A DNA stretch of 59,230 nt, taken from contig NZ_QOCZ01000013.1 of NCBI RefSeq assembly GCF_018207095.1, forward strand, positions 1-59,230, given 5' to 3'. The translations under genes and the position numbers were made by a program. Below are positions 53,392-59,230 of the stretch, piece by piece. The first letter of the stretch is position 1; every line of letters starts with the position of its first letter. The notes below the pieces were generated by a model. The model was given only the letters and a program-made list of their open reading frames with translations, ran no database searches and was not told the origin of the DNA. The stretch is from Nocardiopsis sp. MG754419 (GTDB taxonomy: Bacteria > Actinomycetota > Actinomycetes > Streptosporangiales > Streptosporangiaceae).

Positions 53392-54261
53392 ATGCGCATC
53401 TTCGACCCGCACATCCACATGACCTCGCGCACCACCGCCGACTACCGGGCGATGTACGACGCGGGGGTGCGTGCCCTGGTGGAACCGGCCTTCTGGCTGG
53501 GACAGCCGCGCACGAGCGTCGGTTCCTTCCGGGACTACTTCGACGGCCTCGTCGGTTGGGAGCGTTTCCGGTCGGCGCAGTTCGGCATCGCCCACCACTG
53601 CACGATCGCGCTGAACCCCAAGGAGGCGAACGACCCCCGCCTCTCCGGGGTCCTCGACATCCTCCCCCGCTACCTGGCCAAGGACGGGGTGGTGGCCGTG
53701 GGCGAGGTGGGCTTCGACTCGCGCACCCCGGAGGAGGAGAAGGCGTTCCGGCACCAGCTGGCGTTGGCCGAGGAGTTCGGGTTGCCCGTGCTGGTGCACA
53801 CCCCGCACCGGGACAAGGCCGAGGGCACCCGGCACACACTGCGGTTGGTCGCCGAGTCCGGGATCGCCCCCGAACGGGTCCTGGTGGACCACCTCAACGA
53901 GACCACCGTGGAGATGGTGCACGACTCCGGCTGCGTCATGGGTTTCTCCATCTACCCGGACACCAAGATGGACCCGGAGCGGATGGTGCGGATCCTCGCG
54001 GAGTGGGGCACCGACCGGATGGTCGTGAACTCGGCCGCCGACTGGGGACACAGCGACCCCCTCACCACCCTGTACACCGGACAGGCCATGCTGGCGGCGG
54101 GTTTCACCGACGACGACGTGGACCGGGTGCTGTGGCGCAACCCGGTGGAGTTCTACGCCCGCAGCGGCCGGCTGCTGCTGGAGGGGGACCCCGCCACGGG
54201 GGCCACCTTCGAGGGCAATTCGATCCTGCGCGGCGAGCGTCCCGAGGGGGACGCCGGATGA
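53392..54261 (+). CDS. eboB: TatD-family metal-dependent hydrolase EboB
   Basis: The 289-residue amidohydrolase-fold protein begins MRIFDPHIHMTSRTTADYRA with the HxH metal site. It continues with VVAVGEVGFDSRTPEEEKAF (bridging Glu), LPVLVHTPHRDKAEG (His), VLVDHLNETTVE (His) and NSAADWGHSDPLTTLY (Asp), so the full TatD metal set is present. In this cluster type the enzyme is thought to act on a metabolite rather than on DNA. It follows eboA directly and overlaps eboE by four bases. Confidence 0.88.
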   Translation: MRIFDPHIHMTSRTTADYRAMYDAGVRALVEPAFWLGQPRTSVGSFRDYFDGLVGWERFRSAQFGIAHHCTIALNPKEANDPRLSGVLDILPRYLAKDGVVAVGEVGFDSRTPEEEKAFRHQLALAEEFGLPVLVHTPHRDKAEGTRHTLRLVAESGIAPERVLVDHLNETTVEMVHDSGCVMGFSIYPDTKMDPERMVRILAEWGTDRMVVNSAADWGHSDPLTTLYTGQAMLAAGFTDDDVDRVLWRNPVEFYARSGRLLLEGDPATGATFEGNSILRGERPEGDAG

Positions 54262-55421
54262 GGTTCCGCCACCCCGACGGCACCGTGGTCCACCTGGCCT
54301 ACTGCACCAACGTCCACCCCGCCGAGGACCTCGACGGCGTCCTGCGCCAGATCCGGGTGTTCGGCGGCGGGGTGCGCGCCGCCCTCGGCGTGGACCTGCT
54401 GGGACTCGGTCTGTGGCTGCCCGCGCCCCTCGCCCGCGCACTGGCCGCCGACCCGGCCCTGGTCGACCGGTTGCGCACCGGCCTGGAGGAGTCGGGGCTG
54501 GAGACGGTCACGCTCAACGCCTTCCCCTACACCGGTTTCCACGACCCGGTCGTCAAGCACGCCGTGTACAGCCCGGACTGGACCGACCGCGCCCGCCTCG
54601 ACTACACCGTGGACTGCGCACGGGTCCTGGCCCGGCTGATGCCGGACGACGCCGCCCGGGGCAGCGTCTCGACACTGCCGTTGGCCTGGCGGGAACCCTG
54701 GTCACCGGAACGGTGGGGCGCGGCGCGCGCTCACCTGACCGAACTGTCCGGGGTCCTGGCCGGGATCGCCGACGCGGGACGCCCCGTGCGCGTCGCCCTG
54801 GAACCCGAGCCGGGGTGCGTCGTGGAGACCACCCGGGACGCCGCCCGGCTCCTCTCCGGGCTCCCCGAACACCTGGGCGTGTGCCTGGACACCTGCCACC
54901 TGGCCGTGGGGTTCGAGGAGCCCAGCACGGCGCTCGCCCGGCTGGAGGACGCCGGGTTGCCGGTGGTCAAGACCCAGGCCTCGGCGGCGGTGGAGGTCCC
55001 CGACCCGACCGACCCGGACACGCGCGCGGCGCTGGCCGCCTTCGCGGAGGACCGTTTCCTCCACCAGACCCGGGAACTCGTGGGCGGGCGCACCCGGGGC
55101 CGGGACGACCTGCCCGACGCCCTGACCGGCCCCCGGCCCCTGCACGGGCGCGGGCCCTGGCGCACCCACTTCCACGCGCCCCTGCACTCCCCCGCGAGTC
55201 CGCCACTGCGCGGTACGACCGACCACCTCACCGACACCCTCGCCCACCTGCTGGGTCCCGACGGGGCGCGCACCGACCACATCGAGGTCGAGACCTACAC
55301 CTGGACGGTGCTGCCCGAGGATCGGCGACCCGTGGGCGAGGCCGGGCTGGTCGAGGGGATCGCCGCCGAGCTCGCCTGGGCGCGCGACCGCCTCACCGAC
55401 CTGGGACTGAGCGCCCTGTGA
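54258..55421 (+). CDS. eboE: Metabolite traffic protein EboE (TIM barrel)
   Basis: The 387-residue barrel starts with HLAYCTNVHPAEDLDGVL, the feature by which I recognise EboE. It continues with TLNAFPYTGFHDPVVKHAVY, VALEPEPGCVVETTRDAARL with the metal-binding Glu, VCLDTCHLAVGFEEP and HFHAPLHSPAS. A C-terminal region follows with HIEVETYTWTVLPEDRR. ATG at 54258 overlaps the eboB stop. EboE is implicated in moving or processing the intermediate, and its chemistry is unknown. Confidence 0.87.
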   Translation: MRFRHPDGTVVHLAYCTNVHPAEDLDGVLRQIRVFGGGVRAALGVDLLGLGLWLPAPLARALAADPALVDRLRTGLEESGLETVTLNAFPYTGFHDPVVKHAVYSPDWTDRARLDYTVDCARVLARLMPDDAARGSVSTLPLAWREPWSPERWGAARAHLTELSGVLAGIADAGRPVRVALEPEPGCVVETTRDAARLLSGLPEHLGVCLDTCHLAVGFEEPSTALARLEDAGLPVVKTQASAAVEVPDPTDPDTRAALAAFAEDRFLHQTRELVGGRTRGRDDLPDALTGPRPLHGRGPWRTHFHAPLHSPASPPLRGTTDHLTDTLAHLLGPDGARTDHIEVETYTWTVLPEDRRPVGEAGLVEGIAAELAWARDRLTDLGLSAL

Positions 55422-55464
55422 CCCTCCCCGCCGCTCCCGCCTCCCACCGAAAGGGAACGCCCCC

Positions 55465-56862
55465 ATGCCCCAGGACCGCCGCCTCCTCGTCGTCAACGCG
55501 GTCGGCCTCACCCCGCGTCTGCTCCGGCACGCGCCCCGGCTGAGCGCACTGGCCGCACAGGGCTGGCAGGCCACGCTGGACACCGTCCTGCCCGCCGTCA
55601 CCTGTACCGTCCAGTCCACCTTCCTCACCGGGACCGCCCCCGCCGACCACGGCGCCGTCGCCAACGGCTGGTACTTCCGGGACCTGGGCGAGGTGTACCT
55701 GTGGCGCCAGCACAACCGGCTGGTCCAGGGAGAGAAGGTGTGGGAGACCGCCCGCAGACACCGGCCCGGGTTCCGGACCGCGAACGTGTGCTGGTGGTAC
55801 GCCATGGGCGCCACCACCGACTGGACCATCACCCCGCGGCCGGTCTACCACGCCGACGGACGCAAGTCCCCGGACTGCTACACCCGCCCGGTGGAACTGC
55901 ACGACGAACTCACCGCGGACCTGGGCCCCTTCCCGTTGTTCCACTACTGGGGGCCGACCGCGTCGATCCGCTCCACCGAGTGGATCGTGTCGGCCACCCG
56001 CCGGCTGCTCCCCCGGGCCGACCTGACCCTCTGCTACGTCCCGCACCTGGACTACGACCTCCAGCGGCACGGGCCCGACTCCGCCGAGGCCCACCAGGCC
56101 GTCCGCGACCTCGACACCGCCCTGGCACCCCTGCTCGACGACGCCGAGGCGGCGGGCGTCGGTGTGCTGGTCCTCAGCGAGTACGGCATCACCCCCGCCG
56201 AGAGACCCGTCCACGTGAACCGTGCGCTGCGCCGGGCCGGGCTGTTGGAGGTGTACACGCAGGAGGGCATGGAGTACCTGGACCCGTGGACCTCGCGCGC
56301 CTTCGCGGTCGCCGACCACCAGTGCGCCCACGTCTACGTCGACGACCCCGCCGACCTGCCCCGCGTCACCGAGATCGTCTCCGGGATCGAGGGCGTCGAG
56401 CTCGTCCTGGACCGGCGGCGACAGGCCGACCACGGACTCGACCACGAGCGCTCGGGCGAACTGGTGCTGTTCGCCGAACCCGGCGCGTGGTTCACCTACT
56501 ACTACTGGCTCGACGACGACCACGCCCCCGACTTCGCGCGGGGCGTCGACATCCATCGCAAACCCGGCTTCGACCCGGCCGAGCTGTTCCTGGACCCCGC
56601 CGACCCCATGGTCAAGGCCCGGGCCGCGGCCAACCTGGTCCGGAAGAAGGTCGGCCTGCGGTACGCGATGAACGTCGTCCCCCTGGACCCGGGCTGTGTA
56701 CGCGGCACCCACGGGCGTCCGCACGACGACCCCGAGGACGGACCGCTGCTGATCTGTACCGATCCCGCCGCGGCCCGGGACCGATTCGCGGCCACCGAGG
56801 TCCGCGACCTCATGCTCGACCTCGTCGGTGTGCCGGCACCGACGGGGTCGACCCCGCTGTGA
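55465..56862 (+). CDS. eboF: Alkaline-phosphatase-fold phosphodiesterase EboF
   Basis: The 465-residue protein has the nucleotide pyrophosphatase/phosphodiesterase fold. The probable Thr nucleophile is in [20 protein letters not shown]. Metal-site segments are [32 protein letters not shown] and the H-rich [14 protein letters not shown] region ([14 protein letters not shown]). The first metal Asp of NPP enzymes is replaced by Asn in [12 protein letters not shown], which may be normal for EboF or a loss of activity. There is no signal peptide. It starts 43 bases after eboE with a GAAAGGGAA site. Confidence 0.83.
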   Translation: MPQDRRLLVVNAVGLTPRLLRHAPRLSALAAQGWQATLDTVLPAVTCTVQSTFLTGTAPADHGAVANGWYFRDLGEVYLWRQHNRLVQGEKVWETARRHRPGFRTANVCWWYAMGATTDWTITPRPVYHADGRKSPDCYTRPVELHDELTADLGPFPLFHYWGPTASIRSTEWIVSATRRLLPRADLTLCYVPHLDYDLQRHGPDSAEAHQAVRDLDTALAPLLDDAEAAGVGVLVLSEYGITPAERPVHVNRALRRAGLLEVYTQEGMEYLDPWTSRAFAVADHQCAHVYVDDPADLPRVTEIVSGIEGVELVLDRRRQADHGLDHERSGELVLFAEPGAWFTYYYWLDDDHAPDFARGVDIHRKPGFDPAELFLDPADPMVKARAAANLVRKKVGLRYAMNVVPLDPGCVRGTHGRPHDDPEDGPLLICTDPAAARDRFAATEVRDLMLDLVGVPAPTGSTPL

Positions 56863-56902
56863 CCCAACCGGCCCCCGACCCCCGACCAACGGAGGAAGCA
56901 CG

Positions 56903-57907
56903 ATGACCAGACCGGTCACCCTCTTCACCGGCCAGTGGGCCGACCTGCCCTTCGAGAAGGTGTGCGAGCTCGCCGCCTCCTGGGGCTACGACGGCCTGGA
57001 GATCGCCTGTTGGGGCGACCACCTGGACGTCACCCGCGCCGCCGTCGACGACGACTACGTCCAGGACCGTCTGGAGATCCTCCGTCGGCACGGACTCGGT
57101 GTGTGGGCCATCTCCAACCACCTGCTGGGTCAGGCGGTGTGCGACGACCCCATCGACCACCGCCACCGGGACATCCTGCCGTCCCGGATCTGGGGCGACG
57201 GTGACCCGGAGGGCGTGCGCGAGCGCGCCGCCGACGAGATGCGGTCGACCGCGCGCGCCGCCGCCAGGATGGGCGTGTCCACGGTGGTGGGCTTCACCGG
57301 TTCGGCGAACTGGAAGTACGTGGCGATGTTCCCGCCCGTGGGCGACGACGTCATCCGGGCGGGCTACCAGGACTTCGCCGACCGCTGGAACCCCATCCTG
57401 GACGTGTTCGATGAGGTGGGCGTCAGGTTCGCCCACGAGGTGCACCCGTCGGAGATCGCCTACGACTACTGGTCGACCCAGGCGGCGTTGGAGGCCGTGG
57501 GTCACCGTGAGGCGTTCGGGCTGAACTGGGACCCGAGCCACATGGTGTGGCAGGACATCGACCCGGTCGGCTTCCTGTGGGACTTCCGGGACCGCATCTA
57601 CCACGTGGACTGCAAGGACGCCCGCAAGCGGGTGGGCAACGGACGCAACGGACGGTTGGGATCGCATCTGCCGTGGGGCGACCCGCGCCGGGGCTGGGAC
57701 TTCGTGTCCACCGGCCGGGGCGACGTGCCGTGGGAGGCGTGTTTCCGGGTGCTCAACTCGATCGGCTACGAGGGGCCGATCTCCATCGAGTGGGAGGACG
57801 CCGGGATGGACCGTCTGACCGGCGCGGCGGAGGCGGTGGAGTTCGTCCGGGCCAACCTCTTCGACCCGCCCACGACCTCCTTCGACTCGGCCTTCGGGTC
57901 GGACTAG
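56903..57907 (+). CDS. TIM-barrel sugar phosphate isomerase/epimerase closing the ebo cluster
   Basis: The 334-residue protein has [59 protein letters not shown] (metal Glu), [36 protein letters not shown] and [15 protein letters not shown]. This pattern belongs to the large barrel group often found beside Gfo/Idh/MocA enzymes in 3-keto-sugar and inositol catabolism. ATG 56903 has GGAGGAAGC upstream. A terminator follows. It links the cluster to sugar or cyclitol chemistry and may work with the dehydrogenase at 37243. Confidence 0.87.
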   Translation: MTRPVTLFTGQWADLPFEKVCELAASWGYDGLEIACWGDHLDVTRAAVDDDYVQDRLEILRRHGLGVWAISNHLLGQAVCDDPIDHRHRDILPSRIWGDGDPEGVRERAADEMRSTARAAARMGVSTVVGFTGSANWKYVAMFPPVGDDVIRAGYQDFADRWNPILDVFDEVGVRFAHEVHPSEIAYDYWSTQAALEAVGHREAFGLNWDPSHMVWQDIDPVGFLWDFRDRIYHVDCKDARKRVGNGRNGRLGSHLPWGDPRRGWDFVSTGRGDVPWEACFRVLNSIGYEGPISIEWEDAGMDRLTGAAEAVEFVRANLFDPPTTSFDSAFGSD

Positions 57908-58223
57908 CCCGGGCCGTCGGCCCCGAGGGTGCGGGCCCCGCGCCCGGGTGATCCGCGGACGGGCCGGACCCGCACCACCGGGGGTCTGCGGACACGCAGA
58001 CCCCCGCGCCATGAGGGGTTCGGCGACCGCGCAGCTCGGCCTACGGGGGTGTGCGTTCGGGTGCCGGCGGGCCCTGATCTCTGACAACCCGTGGAGGTGC
58101 CGGAGGTGGGATCACGAGGTACGATCCCTCACACCGTAGGTGCCGAAGGTTCCCGCCGTGCCGTCAGGCACCCGAACACGGACCGAAGCGCAGCGGGCCC
58201 CAAGCGAACACGGTCCCCGGCCG
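57908..58223. other. Intergenic region after the ebo cluster
   Basis: The 316-bp region contains the ebo terminator (57980-58005). It also has an 11-bp inverted repeat with arms about 100 bases apart (GTTCGGGTGCC at 58055-58065, complement at 58167-58177), and a small GGGATC/GATCCC pair near 58110-58130. No gene is evident. Confidence 0.5.
57980..58005 (+). terminator. Terminator of the ebo operon
   Basis: GGGGGTCTGC and GCAGACCCCC form a 10-bp perfect stem with a 6-base loop, 72 bases beyond the last stop. Confidence 0.8.
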
Positions 58224-58466
58224 TCACATCATCGGCGCGATGACGACGCGGTAGCGCCCGTCGTCGGTGTCCACGTCGTGGCGGAAGTCGTTCACCCGGT
58301 TGACCGAGCGCTGGACGGCGGCCCCGCCGAACGCTCCGGTGTCCACGCTGGGCAGCACCTCCCGCAGTGCGAGGACCGCCTCGTCGATGGACAGGGCCGT
58401 GCCCCGGTGTTCGGGGGTGATACGCCGACCGTCGTCGCTCAGCCGACTGATCGCGATCCGGAACAT
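58224..58466 (-). CDS. 80-residue hypothetical protein
   Basis: The small acidic protein reads MFRIAISRLSDDGRRITPEH at its start and ends DDGRYRVVIAPMM. ATG at 58466 has GGGAG seven bases upstream, which rules out the longer frame that begins inside non-coding sequence. It has no membrane segment or known motif. The next gene upstream on the same strand is the roadblock-like gene, 141 bp away, so the two may be co-transcribed. Function unknown. Confidence 0.65.
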   Translation of the reverse strand: MFRIAISRLSDDGRRITPEHRGTALSIDEAVLALREVLPSVDTGAFGGAAVQRSVNRVNDFRHDVDTDDGRYRVVIAPMM

Positions 58467-58607
58467 CGCCGGTCTCCCTGCACGTTGGGGGGTGGTCAAC
58501 GACATTGTTCCCCATGGGTGCCGGCCCGGGGAAGTGCGCGGGAGCGACGGTCGGGACGGCTCGGTGGAGGCGGCTCCGGCCTCCACCGTCACGTCCCGGC
58601 ACCGGTG

Positions 58608-58979
58608 TCAGACCTCCAGGGTCTCCTCGATGCCCCGGAGCCGGTGGCGGGCGAGGGCGAGGTTGCCGCGGGACCGGTCCAGTGCCAGGTAGAGGAAGAG
58701 GCCCTGCCCCTTGTGGCTGGTGAGGGGACGGATGACGTGGTACTGCCCGGACAGGGTGATGAGGATGTCCTCGATCGCGTCGTTGAGCCCCAGCTGGTCC
58801 ATGGTCCGCATCTTGGCCCGGACCACCTCGGTGTTGCCCGCGGCCGCCACGGTGAGGTCGAGGGACTTGCTCGAGCTGAGGGTGCCCAGGGCCATCCCAC
58901 TGCTGTAGTCGACGACGGCGGCGCCGACCGCCCCGTCGATCCCCATCATTTCCTTGAGTCCGGCTTCGATGTTCGGCAT
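58608..58979 (-). CDS. Roadblock/LC7-like regulatory protein
   Basis: The 123-residue protein reads MPNIEAGLKEMMGIDGAVGA, AVVDYSSGMALGTLSSS, LTVAAAGNTEVVRAKMRTMD, LNDAIEDILITLSGQYHVIR and KGQGLFLYLALDRSRGNLAL, the alternating strand-helix pattern of roadblock/LC7 proteins that serve small GTPases in actinomycetes. ATG at 58979 with AAGGA upstream gives the family-like start. A GTG at 59081, overlapping the upstream stop codon as GTGA, would add 34 basic residues and cannot be excluded. Confidence 0.78.
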   Translation of the reverse strand: MPNIEAGLKEMMGIDGAVGAAVVDYSSGMALGTLSSSKSLDLTVAAAGNTEVVRAKMRTMDQLGLNDAIEDILITLSGQYHVIRPLTSHKGQGLFLYLALDRSRGNLALARHRLRGIEETLEV

Positions 58980-59077
58980 GTCCTTCTCTTTCCTTTGGTT
59001 GAGTCGGCGCAGCACCCTGCGGTCGGCGATCCAGTCGCGCAGCCCCGGAACCCGACGGCGCGGTGGGGGACCACCGT

Positions 59078-59203
59078 TCACGTGACCACCGTTCCGGGCC
59101 GGTCACTCCCCAGGGAGAGGGCGCGCAGCCCGGTGATGACCCGTTCCAGTACCGGCCGGTCGACGGTGACGCGGGCCCGGGGGGCGGCCGGTACTGGAAC
59201 GGG
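59078..59203 (-). pseudogene. C-terminal fragment of a minus-strand gene, cut by the terminal inverted repeat
   Basis: On the minus strand a frame ends with TGA at 59080-59078 after RALSLGSDRPGTVVT. It is coding-like (VTVDRPVLERVITGLRALSL) only back to about 59184. Further upstream it enters the outer arm of the inverted repeat and meets TGA at 59206-59204. No start codon exists in the frame. The true gene is therefore either truncated or misassembled at this point. Confidence 0.55.
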
Positions 59204-59230
59204 TCATCACCGGGCTGCGCGCCCTCTCCC
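59113..59230. repeat. Perfect 46-bp inverted repeat at the window end
   Basis: Bases 59113-59158 are the exact reverse complement of 59185-59230, with a 26-base spacer. The outer arm ends exactly at the final base. The inner arm is part of a plausible reading frame and the outer arm breaks that frame, which suggests a fold-back assembly artefact or a contig end at a large inverted repeat. Confidence 0.95.

Noticed and set aside
52735..54261. EboB-like TatD protein as a DNA-repair nuclease
   Set aside because: The TatD fold alone would allow it, but tight coupling to EboA and EboE makes a metabolite hydrolase more likely.
58055..58177. 11-bp inverted repeat with 100-bp spacing after the ebo cluster
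   Set aside because: Too widely spaced for a terminator, with no tRNA or attachment-site features; kept only as a note in the intergenic entry.

Overview
This window is about 59 kb of very high-GC DNA from an actinomycete, probably a filamentous one near Nocardiopsis or Streptosporangiales. That placement is inferred from codon use and gene order and was not tested by any search. The main support is the block alr-tsaE-tsaB-rimI-tsaD ... groES-groEL-shbA-guaB-guaB3, all on the minus strand, which resembles the arrangement I remember from Streptomyces and Mycobacterium. I found no rRNA, tRNA, CRISPR array, insertion sequence or phage gene.

Layout. (1) 1-7957, minus: a secreted ExeM/NucH-type nuclease cut by the window edge just after its catalytic SDH motif, then a TPR-like protein followed by the RNA-repair pair hen1-pnkp. 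(2) 8045-15485: a TAXI-TRAP transporter operon (TAXI binding protein, DUF1850 protein, fused permease), a divergent second TAXI-type protein with no permease of its own, and a two-component system whose kinase gene overlaps the end of that second TAXI gene. (3) 15641-19058: glpD, a STAS-like protein and a lytic transglycosylase. (4) 19230-25362: guaB3, guaB, ECF sigma factor shbA, groEL and groES under a CIRCE element. (5) 25436-30307: a THUMP-like methyltransferase, a 692-residue coiled-coil protein with tandem repeats, and a zinc-type oxidoreductase, together inserted between groES and tsaD. (6) 30483-34431: the tRNA t6A genes tsaD/tsaB/tsaE with rimI, then alr. (7) 34522-37133: a DUF6069-like membrane protein, a PPOX-type flavoprotein and a ROK repressor.

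(8) 37243-48932, plus: a carbohydrate operon. A Gfo/Idh/MocA dehydrogenase is read from a promoter consistent with a leaderless mRNA and covered by an inverted repeat. It is followed by a ribose-type ABC transporter (ATPase, two permeases, lipoprotein), a TIM-barrel epimerase and a 1445-residue secreted protein that joins ThuA, sugar dehydrogenase, PKD, CBM, Ig-like, DUF1080 and FIMAH modules. (9) 49077-57907, plus: an ebo-type cluster. It holds a membrane-anchored protein, a myo-inositol-phosphate-synthase-like cyclase, the UbiA protein EboC, a TIM-barrel protein, EboA, the TatD-like EboB, EboE, a phosphodiesterase-like EboF and a last TIM-barrel protein. Many junctions are 4-nt ATGA/GTGA overlaps. 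(10) 58224-59230, minus: an 80-residue protein, a roadblock/LC7-like protein and the tail of a further gene, ending in a perfect 46-bp inverted repeat whose outer arm stops exactly at the last base.

The most interesting part is regions 8 and 9 together. A sugar-responsive uptake and extracellular oxidation operon lies directly upstream of an ebo cluster in which an inositol-phosphate-synthase-like enzyme appears to occupy the place of the usual EboD cyclase. A working hypothesis is that a sugar phosphate is cyclised, modified by EboC at the membrane and moved or trimmed by the other Ebo proteins.
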